Of a stretch of 64,000 nucleotides of DNA, positions 46,176 to 53,827 are shown one piece after another. The notes beneath the pieces were generated by a model that saw only the letters and a program-made list of their open reading frames with translations, ran no database searches and had not been told where the DNA came from. The stretch comes from Natronorubrum texcoconense. Lineage in GTDB: Archaea > Halobacteriota > Halobacteria > Halobacteriales > Natrialbaceae. A program made the translations under genes and the position numbers. The stretch's first letter is position 1. Each line of letters begins with the position of its first letter. The stretch spans positions 789,061 to 853,060 of the forward strand of contig NZ_FNFE01000002.1 in NCBI RefSeq assembly GCF_900100335.1, given 5' to 3'.

Positions 46176-46221
46176 GCGGAACAGCGGATCGGTACGCCGA
46201 TCGGAGAACGGTTCGTTCCGC
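46176..46221. promoter_or_regulatory. Candidate IclR autoregulatory operator
   Basis: Within 110 bases upstream of the IclR gene, GCGGAAC (46176-46182) is matched by its complement GTTCCGC (46215-46221). They enclose a second palindrome, GATCGG-TACG-CCGATC (46187-46202). GGAAC/GTTCC half-sites occur in operators of several IclR-family proteins, so self-control is plausible. Confidence 0.4.
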
Positions 46222-46282
46222 ACAGCGATAGTTTCGTTTTGTTATCCGGAACATTGATTGAGATCGTGACGTATACCCCAGT

Positions 46283-47047
46283 ATGAGCACGCACGGGGAA
46301 GACGAAACCGACGCCGGGGTCTCGACGACACGGAAGACGTTCGAGATCCTCGAGGCGCTCAAAGCGGAGGAGGGGGTGACGATCACGGAGCTCACGCGAC
46401 GAACGGGGTTGAGCAAGAGCACCGTCTATCGACACCTCGCGACGCTCACCGACCTGGGGTACGTCGTCGAACGCGACGGCGGCTACTACATCGGGTTTCG
46501 GCTCCTCGAGATCAGCGAACAGGCTCGAACCCGGAAGACGGGATACACGGCCGCGAAGCGAAAGGTGTTCGAACTGGGTCAGGAAACCGACGAGCGGGCC
46601 GTCTTCATCGTCGAAGAAGAAGGGGAGGGCGTCTACGTCCACCGATACGGCAGTCTCGCGGACACGATGATCGGCAAACGCCGACCGCTGCACTCGCTGG
46701 CCTCCGGCAAGGTTATTCTCGCGGAGTGGAACGACGACGCCGTCCGCGAGTTCGTCGCGGAGAACGGACTCGAGGCGATCACGGACAACACGATCACCGA
46801 CCCCGACGTTCTCCACGACGAACTGGACCGGATCCGCGAGCGCGGCTACGCCGTGAACAATCAGGAGCACATGGACGGCCTGCGTGGCGTCGCCGTCCCC
46901 GTCTACACCCCCGACGACGAATTCCTCGGCGCACTCGGCGTCTTCGGCCCGGCGAGCCGATTCAAAGACGACTACCTCCACGAAGAGTTGCCCAGCCTCC
47001 TCTGGGACAAGGCGGGCGAAATCAAAGTGACCTTGGCTTACGGCTGA
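46283..47047 (+). CDS. IclR-family transcriptional regulator
   Basis: A 254-residue regulator. The N-terminal winged helix (about 15-75) contains ITELTRRTGLSKSTVYRHLATL, followed by the wing YVVERDGGYYIG. The IclR effector domain (about 90-250) ends with GVAVPVYTPDDEFLGALGVFGP. These proteins bind small carboxylates or aromatic acids and control the neighbouring catabolic operon. It follows the glutaryl-CoA-dehydrogenase-like gene and is the likely regulator of that gene and the permuted TRAP system. Confidence 0.92.
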   Translation: MSTHGEDETDAGVSTTRKTFEILEALKAEEGVTITELTRRTGLSKSTVYRHLATLTDLGYVVERDGGYYIGFRLLEISEQARTRKTGYTAAKRKVFELGQETDERAVFIVEEEGEGVYVHRYGSLADTMIGKRRPLHSLASGKVILAEWNDDAVREFVAENGLEAITDNTITDPDVLHDELDRIRERGYAVNNQEHMDGLRGVAVPVYTPDDEFLGALGVFGPASRFKDDYLHEELPSLLWDKAGEIKVTLAYG

Positions 47048-47275
47048 GTCGGGCGTCCGAATACCGAAACGCCGTTTTGGCGATAGTGACAGCGGTGTCC
47101 ACCGGTGACCGACGATTTCACCCCTTCTGTCACCCTGTGCAGCCGTTCGTGGCGCCGAACGTCCCCGGTTCGTTCGCCTCTCCCAAAACGACGGTAACCA
47201 GCCGACGTCCGCATGGTGAAACAGAACGCATCGCCATCGAAACGACTTTCCACGGTTCACGAGTAGCGACGCGCT

Positions 47276-47893
47276 ATGGACGAGCGAAACAGGAGTCCCG
47301 GACCGAGGCCGAAAGTCGCTCGACTGATCGAGGAGTACGACCTCACCGGCGTCGGCGACGAACTCGAAGCCCAGTGGACCCACCCGGACGACCGCAAGAG
47401 TCTCCGAACGCTCGCCGACTCGTTCAACGAACGCCTTCTCAGAGCCTCGCTCGAGGCGGAGCGAGTCGACACGCTCACCGAAGACGTCGGCCACCTTTAC
47501 GAGTTGCTCAGCGAACAGACGGGCAGCCGCGGCGAACAGCTTCAGGCCAGACGACGCCTCGAGCGAGTCGGTATCGACGTCGAAATGCTGATCGACGAGT
47601 TCGTCTCGTACGGTGCGGTTCGGTCGTATCTCACGGGCTATCGCGACGCATCGCTTCCGGAGACGACCGACGGCGACGTCCGCCGAACGGAACGGAACGC
47701 CATCGAAGGGCTCCGTCAGCGAACGGTGGCGGTAACCGAGAGCAAACTGGCCCGACTCCGAGCGACCGACCGACTGGATATCGGATCACACCGCGTGCTC
47801 ACGAACGTCCAGGTCGTCTGTGAGGACTGCCACAGCCAGTACGACGTCTCCGAACTGCTCGAGGCCGGAGGCTGTGACTGTAACGCGCCGTAG
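47276..47893 (+). CDS. rdfA: Rod-determining factor RdfA
   Basis: A 205-residue protein with the haloarchaeal RdfA pattern: KVARLIEEYDLTGVGDELEAQW, SLRTLADSFNERLL, LQARRRLERVGIDVEMLIDEFVSYGAVRSYLTGYR. A C-terminal zinc-ribbon-like VVCEDCHSQY ... CDCNAP follows. In Haloferax volcanii RdfA is needed for switching from disk to rod cell shape. The N-terminal half also resembles a small helical DNA-binding module, so a transcriptional role is possible. Several paralogues per genome are usual, so this copy need not be the shape-determining one. Confidence 0.85.
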   Translation: MDERNRSPGPRPKVARLIEEYDLTGVGDELEAQWTHPDDRKSLRTLADSFNERLLRASLEAERVDTLTEDVGHLYELLSEQTGSRGEQLQARRRLERVGIDVEMLIDEFVSYGAVRSYLTGYRDASLPETTDGDVRRTERNAIEGLRQRTVAVTESKLARLRATDRLDIGSHRVLTNVQVVCEDCHSQYDVSELLEAGGCDCNAP

Positions 47894-48405
47894 CGTTCGA
47901 GTCCGAACCCGATCGACGGCACCGCCCGCGAGTGACTGTTCAGAAACATATAACAAAAGTACGGTTGTTACGGGTTGTGCGCCGTCGACGGGATCCGGCT
48001 GCCGTTTCAGTTCGCAGAACCGTGCGAGCTACCAGTTTCCGGAGAATGTAAGCTACCATATGTCGTGGTGGCAACCGTTCCGTTCGGTAGCTGGTATCGA
48101 AACGGCGAGAGACGATACAACACGCGTTTCCGGCCGAGCAACGCCCGCCTACGTGCGATAATTCGTTGGTTCGCGTAGCCGTAACAGATATACCCGTGTG
48201 ACGGCGTTTAGTCGGCCGTAACACCCGTTAGCCGATACTATCAGGAGACACAGATCACTCATTCCACATGACATTGTTGAAACTGCTTTTCAGAACGTAC
48301 GGATTTCGGATTAGTTATTCGACGAACGGGCGGGCAGCGAGTGATCTCATCCGTGGCAGTAACGTGCCATTCCGATCCTGAGAACCGCGACGAGAGCGCG
48401 GGCCC
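47894..48405. other. Gene-free region between rdfA and the threonine-synthase-like gene
   Basis: A 512-base stretch between convergent genes. I see no gene, RNA or repeat that I can support. Its GC content is slightly lower than the flanks, and short open frames in it lack the acidic composition of the neighbours. Confidence 0.5.
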
Positions 48406-49581
48406 TCACCCGACGATCGCCCCGAGTTCCCGTTCGAGTCCGTCGAGATCGATCGTTCGGCTCCGGACGTCGGTCTCGTACCGCTCCTTGTACCCCGATC
48501 CGGTCAAAATGGCGACGACGTCGTCGTCCGGTTCGATGGCGCCCGATTGCGACAGGGTCCGGATCCCGGCGATAGCGACCGCACTCGAGGGTTCGACGGA
48601 GACGCCCACCGTCGTCGACAATCGATCCATCGCGTCGCGGATCTCCGCGTCCGGGACGGAGACGACTGCGCCGCCGGTGTCTCGAGCGGCCGCGAGTGCG
48701 CGCGTTCCGCTCGGCGGGTCGCTGTTCGCGATCGACACCGCGATCGTGTCGCCGGCCGTTACCGGCGACACGCTCGCACACCCCTCGCGATAGGCCGTCG
48801 CCACGGGATCGCACGCGGCCGCCTGCACGAGATAGAGTCGTGGGACGTCGTCGACGAGCCCCGCACGGTTCAGCTCCCGGAGCGCCTTCCAGACCGCGCT
48901 CGCCTGCCCGCCGCTGCTGACCGGCAAGGCGATCGCGTCCGGCGTCTCCGGCGAGCATTGCTCGAGGATCTCGTACGCGACCGTCTTCTGTCCGGCGACG
49001 CGAAACGGCGTATCTGAGTTGACGAAGGCGACGTCCGCCTCGAGCGCGAGCGTCTCGTGGTAGAGTTGCCCGTAGTCGCCCTCGACCCGGAAGAGGTGCG
49101 GATCGTGTCGCGCGATCAACTCGAGTCGTTCGGCGGGCGTGTCCGCCGGGACGAACACCGCACACTCGAGGCCGGCGTTCGCGGCGTACGCGCTCGTACT
49201 GAGCGCCATGTTTCCGTGCGAGACCGTTCCGACCCACTCGTAGCCGGCCCGGGCCGCGTAGCTGACACCCACCGCACTCCCCCGATCCTTGAAACTCCCC
49301 GTGGGATTCTGGCCCTCGTGTTTCAGCGAGAGCGAACAGCCGGCGTACTCGTCCAACCTGTCCGCGCGAACGAGCGGCGTCGTTCCGGGGGGAACGCCCG
49401 ACGGCTCCGACACCGGAAGGACGTCGGCGTAGCGCCACATGCCGCGACTCCACTCGGCGTCGGGCCACTCGAAGTCGCTCGGATCGGTCTCGATCCAGAG
49501 GGGTTCGCCGCACGAACAGCGGCTCCGGTCGTCGATTCCGTACGTTCGTCCGCAGTCGTAACAACACAGCTGTCCGTTCAT
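48406..49581 (-). CDS. PLP-dependent threonine-synthase-like enzyme with zinc ribbon
   Basis: A 391-residue protein with an N-terminal zinc ribbon (CYDCGRTYG ... CSCGEPLW, residues 6-30) and a fold-type II PLP domain. The Schiff-base Lys lies in NPTGSFKDRGSAVG and the phosphate loop in ALPVSSGGQAS. Threonine synthase converts O-phosphohomoserine to threonine; paralogues of this shape in archaea are sometimes cysteate or other beta-replacement enzymes. No homoserine pathway genes are adjacent, so the assignment to threonine synthesis rests on family similarity only. Confidence 0.82.
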   Translation of the reverse strand: MNGQLCCYDCGRTYGIDDRSRCSCGEPLWIETDPSDFEWPDAEWSRGMWRYADVLPVSEPSGVPPGTTPLVRADRLDEYAGCSLSLKHEGQNPTGSFKDRGSAVGVSYAARAGYEWVGTVSHGNMALSTSAYAANAGLECAVFVPADTPAERLELIARHDPHLFRVEGDYGQLYHETLALEADVAFVNSDTPFRVAGQKTVAYEILEQCSPETPDAIALPVSSGGQASAVWKALRELNRAGLVDDVPRLYLVQAAACDPVATAYREGCASVSPVTAGDTIAVSIANSDPPSGTRALAAARDTGGAVVSVPDAEIRDAMDRLSTTVGVSVEPSSAVAIAGIRTLSQSGAIEPDDDVVAILTGSGYKERYETDVRSRTIDLDGLERELGAIVG

Positions 49582-49686
49582 CTACGATAGCGGTCTCGCC
49601 GGAGCGACAAAACGCTTCCTTCGATCCGACTCGAGGGACGTTTCGAGGGCCAAATAGTTACGTGGCTGGTGGTACAAGAAGAGAAC

Positions 49687-50112
49687 ATGTATCGCGTCGT
49701 ACTTCCCGTCGGGTTGGACGAGCAGCGGACCAGAAAGGCCGTTTCGGTTATCGAATCCCTCCCCGGCGAGCCCGACGCACTCGAGGTAGTGGCGCTGAAC
49801 GTATTCAAAGAGTTCGACGTGACCGACGAAGGCGGGCGGGTCAGTTCCGCGGATTTCTACGACGAGGACGCGTTTCCCGGTCGTACAGAAGCCGCCCTCG
49901 AGTCGCTCGAAGAAGCGGGCGCGACGGTCGTGAAACGACGGGAGCACGGCGACCCGGCCGAGAAGATTCTCGAGGTTGCGGCGGACGTCGACGCGGACAC
50001 CATCGTGATCTGCGGACGGCATCGCAGTCCGACCGGGAAGGCGCTCTTCGGCAGCGTGACGCAGTCGGTGTTGCTCTCGGCGGACTGCCCCGTCGTTATC
50101 ACGACCGAGTAG
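49687..50112 (+). CDS. Universal stress protein (UspA family)
   Basis: A 141-residue protein beginning MYRVVLPVGLDEQ with the UspA alpha/beta fold. The ATP-binding loop CGRHRSPTGKALFGSVTQSVL shows the G-x2-G-x9-G(S/T)-type pattern in relaxed form, and the protein ends CPVVITTE. It is divergent from the threonine-synthase-like gene. The role is general stress response; specific partners are unknown. Confidence 0.9.
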   Translation: MYRVVLPVGLDEQRTRKAVSVIESLPGEPDALEVVALNVFKEFDVTDEGGRVSSADFYDEDAFPGRTEAALESLEEAGATVVKRREHGDPAEKILEVAADVDADTIVICGRHRSPTGKALFGSVTQSVLLSADCPVVITTE

Positions 50113-50157
50113 CTTCGTTCGGCAGACGGCCGTCGAGAGAATTTCGGAGCGGGCAAG

Positions 50158-50367
50158 TCACGTGAGATAGCGAACGTACACCGTTATCGCGATACCGAAC
50201 GCGAGGCTCGCACCGACGGTACCGACCAGTGCGATCGTCTGATCCACTCGCAGCAGATAGAACACGCCCAGCGTGAACGCCGCGTACAGAAATGCGAGAG
50301 AGACGCCGAATCGAAACCACTCCCGCTGTCCGGAGAGTCCCGCGCCCTCGCCGTCGTCCGTGTTCAT
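50158..50367 (-). CDS. Small membrane protein (69 aa)
   Basis: A short protein beginning MNTDDGEGAGLSGQREWFRFG with two hydrophobic segments (about 20-40 and 47-67) and few other features. It is not assigned to a family. An alternative ATG eight codons upstream exists. It converges with the UspA gene, and similar two-helix proteins are common beside UspA genes in haloarchaea. Confidence 0.65.
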   Translation of the reverse strand: MNTDDGEGAGLSGQREWFRFGVSLAFLYAAFTLGVFYLLRVDQTIALVGTVGASLAFGIAITVYVRYLT

Positions 50368-50479
50368 CGGTGCCACGTTCGGAGATTGCACGCGACGCCC
50401 CGTGTAGTTTACCCACGAGACGGGTGTCGGTTGCGACCCGGTCGAGTCAGCCGAATTCGAGCGCCGGGGGTCGGCGTCG

Positions 50480-51307
50480 TCAGCGAACCACGGGCGCGTC
50501 GACGTCGCCGATCGTCTCGACTGACGCGCGGACGTGGTCGCCCGGTTCGATCGGCTCCGCGCCGGGCGTGCCCGTGCTGAACAGATCGCCGGGCTCCAGC
50601 GTCATTACGTCGGAGTGGAACGAGACGATCTCGCGGGGCGGGAACAGCATGTTCCGGACCTCGTTTTCCGCCGCGACCCGATCGTTGACGATCGTCTGTA
50701 CCGTTAACTCCTCGAACGCGAGCGGAGTCTCGGGGACCGCGATCGTCGGACCGACGACGAGGAACGAGTCGAAGCTCTTCGCCCGCGTCAGGAATCGCGG
50801 GTTCCGCTGGAGGATGTCCTCCGCGGTCATGTCGATGACCGGCAGGTAGCCGGCGACCACGTCGTCGACCGCGTCCTCGTCGACGTTCCGACACGATCGG
50901 CCCATCAGCACCGCGAGTTCGGCCTCGGCCGTCACCCTGTTACTCTGCTCGACCGGTGGGAGTCGGATGGGACCACCCGGCCCCGTGACTGCGGTGTTCG
51001 GCTTCATGAAGCTCGCCGGCTCGTCGGGCCGTTGCTCGTCGAGGTCGCCGGCGTGTTCGGCGTAGTTCAGCCCGATTCCCCAGAGCGTTCCGAATCGCTC
51101 GAGCGGCGGCCCGAACCGGACGTGTGCCGAGTCGACTCTGTCGGCCGGCGCCGCGTCCACGTCGGGGAGCGTGCCCGCCGCGGCGCGCGGGAGCGCGTCC
51201 CGGACGGTCTCGAGGTCGGGCGCGGCCGCCGAGAGGGGGACGAACCCCTCCTCGTCGCCGAGAAGCGGGCGACCGTCGGCCGTGCGTGCCAGGTACTGCA
51301 CGGTCAC
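50480..51307 (-). CDS. Fumarylacetoacetate hydrolase family protein
   Basis: A 275-residue FAH-fold enzyme from a GTG start (VTVQYLARTADGRPLLG). The metal site is formed by NYAEHAGD, AEAELAVLMGRSC and ALTRAKSFDSF-type segments (here FLTRAKSFDSFLVVGP), and the protein ends with DLFSTGTPGAEPIEPGDHV. Members cut C-C bonds of diketo acids, for example 2,4-diketo-3-deoxy-fuconate or -rhamnonate in sugar-acid catabolism. It is the last gene of the SDR-cupin-FAH operon, overlapping the cupin stop by four bases. Confidence 0.9.
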   Translation of the reverse strand: MTVQYLARTADGRPLLGDEEGFVPLSAAAPDLETVRDALPRAAAGTLPDVDAAPADRVDSAHVRFGPPLERFGTLWGIGLNYAEHAGDLDEQRPDEPASFMKPNTAVTGPGGPIRLPPVEQSNRVTAEAELAVLMGRSCRNVDEDAVDDVVAGYLPVIDMTAEDILQRNPRFLTRAKSFDSFLVVGPTIAVPETPLAFEELTVQTIVNDRVAAENEVRNMLFPPREIVSFHSDVMTLEPGDLFSTGTPGAEPIEPGDHVRASVETIGDVDAPVVR

Positions 51308-51654
51308 TCCTCGCGATCCGTCCAGAAGTCGAACGAGCGGCCGGGCGCGAACACGTCGAGCCCGACGGCCAGTTCGTCGCCGGTGTTCTCGACTCGGTGC
51401 GGTTCGTCGGATTCGAGCAGGACGGAGTCGTACCGCTCGAGGGTCACCGACTCGCCGTCGTCGGTCGTGACCGTGAGTTCGCCCTCGAGACAGAGACAGA
51501 CCTGCTCGTTCTCGTGGTCGTGCATCGGTGAGCTGTGGCCCGGCGGCTTCTCGAACCACTCGAAGGAGAACTGTTCGCTGCCGGCCATCGAGACGCGTCG
51601 CCACCCGTCCTCGGGTTCGTACGTTTCGGCGTCGTCGAAGTCGACCGGTTTCAT
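51304..51654 (-). CDS. Cupin-domain protein
   Basis: A 116-residue single cupin: PGHSSPMHDHENEQVCLCLEGELTV (motif 1, with H-x-H and Glu as metal ligands) and SVLLESDEPHRVENTGDE (motif 2 His). It may be a metal-dependent isomerase or a sugar-binding protein. Its position between SDR and FAH genes, with four-base overlaps on both sides, ties it to their pathway. Confidence 0.9.
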   Translation of the reverse strand: MKPVDFDDAETYEPEDGWRRVSMAGSEQFSFEWFEKPPGHSSPMHDHENEQVCLCLEGELTVTTDDGESVTLERYDSVLLESDEPHRVENTGDELAVGLDVFAPGRSFDFWTDREE

Positions 51655-52436
51655 AGGTTCGCCCCCGTGGAGCCGCCGTCGATCAGGACGCTCTCGCCGT
51701 TGATGTAGCCCGACACCGGCGAGGAGAGGAACGCGACGGTGTTGCCGAGTTCCATCGGGTCGCCGACCCGCTCGAGGGGGTTGCTCGCCCAGTCGTCGAG
51801 GCCCTCCTCGTAGGAGTCGTAGTCGCCGCGGTCGACGGCCTGATTGACGAGGTCTTCGATGCGCTCGGTCTCGTGCGGCCCGGGAAGGACTGCGTTGGTC
51901 CGAACGTCGGGCGCGAACTCCTTCGAGAGCGTCTTCTCGAGGCCGATGACGCTCATGCGGACCGAGTTCGAGAGCACCAGACTGTCGATGGCCTCCTTGA
52001 CGCTCCGGGAGGTGATGTTGACGATCGTCCCCTCGCCCTCGCGAAGGTGGGGTTCGGCCTCGCGGGCGAGTCGGACGACGCTCATCACGAGCAGGTCGTA
52101 CGCCTGATACCAGTCGTCGTCGTCGGTGTCCAGGAACGGCCCCGACGGCGGACCGCCGGCGCTCGTCACGAGGTGGTCGATCCCGCCGAACTCGTCGACG
52201 GTCGTCTCGATTAACGTCTCGATGTCGTCCTCGTTCGTGAGGTCGCCCTGCTGGGCGACGACCTCGCCCGTCGCGACGTCTTCGATCTCCGCTCTCGCGT
52301 CCTCGAGTCGATCCGCGTCGCGGCCGTTGATGACGACGTTCGCACCCTCACGTGCGAGGGCCTTCGCCGAAGCCTTGCCCAGGCCGCTCGAGGAAGCCGT
52401 TACGAGCGCTGCGTTGTCGGTGAGCTGTAAGTCCAT
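51651..52436 (-). CDS. SDR-family oxidoreductase with atypical active site
   Basis: A 261-residue short-chain dehydrogenase/reductase. The cofactor loop is TASSSGLGKASA and the NAG-like motif is TSAGGPPSG. In the active site the normal Tyr-x3-Lys is replaced: by spacing to the following GLEK segment, the Tyr aligns with Ser and the Lys with Arg (LSNSVRMSVIGLEK). The protein still ends SGYINGESVLIDGG. This resembles a known SDR-like subgroup lacking the tetrad, so activity may be altered or absent. It is the first gene of the SDR-cupin-FAH operon. Confidence 0.88.
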   Translation of the reverse strand: MDLQLTDNAALVTASSSGLGKASAKALAREGANVVINGRDADRLEDARAEIEDVATGEVVAQQGDLTNEDDIETLIETTVDEFGGIDHLVTSAGGPPSGPFLDTDDDDWYQAYDLLVMSVVRLAREAEPHLREGEGTIVNITSRSVKEAIDSLVLSNSVRMSVIGLEKTLSKEFAPDVRTNAVLPGPHETERIEDLVNQAVDRGDYDSYEEGLDDWASNPLERVGDPMELGNTVAFLSSPVSGYINGESVLIDGGSTGANL

Positions 52437-52610
52437 CTCGTCCGTACTCCCAGAGGAAAAACGCAAAAAGCTTGGTGTTGCGGTAAGGACGTAGGGCAGG
52501 CCGATCGAGTGCAACCGCCCGTCCGTCGGCGTCACGCGAACGAACTCGGTGTCGACGTGGAACAGACGTACACTCGTTGCGACCGGCTCGGCGATCACAC
52601 ATATCGATTA

Positions 52611-52627
52611 ATTCCATATGGCGGAAT
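52611..52627. promoter_or_regulatory. Inverted repeat ATTCC-n7-GGAAT
   Basis: ATTCCATATGGCGGAAT lies in the 510-base region between the divergent SDR and IclR starts. The arms are perfect. The half-site resembles those bound by some IclR-family regulators. Confidence 0.4.
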
Positions 52628-52728
52628 GTAGTTCGCACGGATAACGACGCTTACTGCCGTATCGCGTCTCCCACCGCGCTCGAGTCGGCTCTCAGCCGTC
52701 GTGCTATCGCGTCGCCGACCAGTACGTA

Positions 52729-52752
52729 AATTACAACCATATGAATGTAATT
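52729..52752. promoter_or_regulatory. Inverted repeat AATTACA-n10-TGTAATT
   Basis: Perfect seven-base arms around ACCATATGAA, in the middle of the SDR/IclR divergent region. Its AT content contrasts with the flanking DNA. It could be an operator or the core of a divergent promoter. Confidence 0.4.
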
Positions 52753-52827
52753 GCGGGCTCACACACGTCGATTCGAAACGAGAATCTTCCACACTGTGGA
52801 ACCTCCCCTCGCGTTCGAGCGGCCGTA

Positions 52828-52867
52828 CGTCGGTTCGAACCGCTGTCCGTCGGTTCGAGCCGCCAAC
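52828..52867. repeat. Tandem 20-base repeat with palindromic CGGTTCGAACCG
   Basis: Two 20-base units starting at 52828 and 52848. Each contains a palindrome: the perfect CGGTTCGAACCG (52831-52842) and the imperfect CGGTTCGAGCCG (52851-52862). They lie 80-120 bases upstream of the IclR start, a suitable position for dimer binding sites. Confidence 0.5.
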
Positions 52868-52946
52868 CTGCGCTGAGAGACCGGCATTCGGTCCGTTTCA
52901 GTTCCGCATGCTGGAATTTATACGTCGAGTGATCGTACGCGAACGT

Positions 52947-53741
52947 ATGACGGACGACAACCCCAACCGGATCGGGAGCACGAAGACGAGTTTCGAGATC
53001 GTCCACGCACTCCAGGAGAACGGTCCGTCCCGGCTCTCCGAGATCGCCGACCGACTCGAGTTGACTGAAAGCACCACCCACCGGCATCTGAACACGCTCT
53101 GTGACCTTCGGTACGTCTCGCGGCAGGGCGAACTGTACCAGATCGGTCTCCGCTTCGCCCGGTTGGGTCGAGCGGCCCAGACGCGGGATCCGGCCTATCA
53201 GATGGCGAAGCCGTACGTCCAGACGCTGGCCGAAGAGACCCAGGAGCGGGCGCAGTTCGTCGTCGAGGATCACGGTCTCGGCATCTATCTCTACTTAGAA
53301 ACCGGCAGCAACGCCGTCCGAGCCGGATTCGGCATCGGTCGACAGATCCACCTGCACTGCTCGTCCGCCGGTAAGTCGATCCTCGCACAGTACCCGCGAG
53401 ACCGAGTCGACGCGATTCTCGACCGGTGGGGAGTTCCGGCTCACACCGAGAACACGATCACCGATCGCGACGCGTTCTACGAGGAACTCGAGCGGGTCCG
53501 CGACCGCGGCGTCGCCTTCAACCGCGAAGAGCACGTCCACGGACTCAACGGGACCGCAGTGCCGGTCGAGCGGGAGGGGGAGGTGCTCGGCGCGCTCGCC
53601 GTCGCCGGCCCCTCCCATCGGCTGAACGGCGAGCAACTCGAGTCGAACGTTCCCGACCGGTTGCTCGCGGCCGCGAACGAACTCGAGTTGAACATCACCT
53701 ACTCGTCGCCGGACAGCGCGGACGATCACGTGGTCGAGTGA
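52947..53741 (+). CDS. IclR-family transcriptional regulator
   Basis: A 264-residue regulator: winged helix LSEIADRLELTESTTHRHLNTL (about 30-55), wing VSRQGELYQIG, then the effector domain (about 85-250) with GTAVPVEREGEVLGALAVAG. A TATA-like ATTTATA (52916-52922) lies 28 bases upstream of the ATG, fitting a leaderless transcript. It is flanked by the SDR-cupin-FAH operon and the LarA-like and enolase-superfamily genes and is the probable switch of this island. Confidence 0.92.
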   Translation: MTDDNPNRIGSTKTSFEIVHALQENGPSRLSEIADRLELTESTTHRHLNTLCDLRYVSRQGELYQIGLRFARLGRAAQTRDPAYQMAKPYVQTLAEETQERAQFVVEDHGLGIYLYLETGSNAVRAGFGIGRQIHLHCSSAGKSILAQYPRDRVDAILDRWGVPAHTENTITDRDAFYEELERVRDRGVAFNREEHVHGLNGTAVPVEREGEVLGALAVAGPSHRLNGEQLESNVPDRLLAAANELELNITYSSPDSADDHVVE

Positions 53742-53827
53742 TACGGATTACGGTACCGATTTACCGGTGCAACCGCGCTCCGGGCGGCGGTTGCGCCGGA
53801 AATGACGTACAGTAAACCGTCTGACCG

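Noticed and set aside
52828..52867. GGTTCGAA words suggesting a tRNA T-arm
   Set aside because: No acceptor stem, D-arm or anticodon arm can be built around them; they are part of a tandem palindromic repeat.
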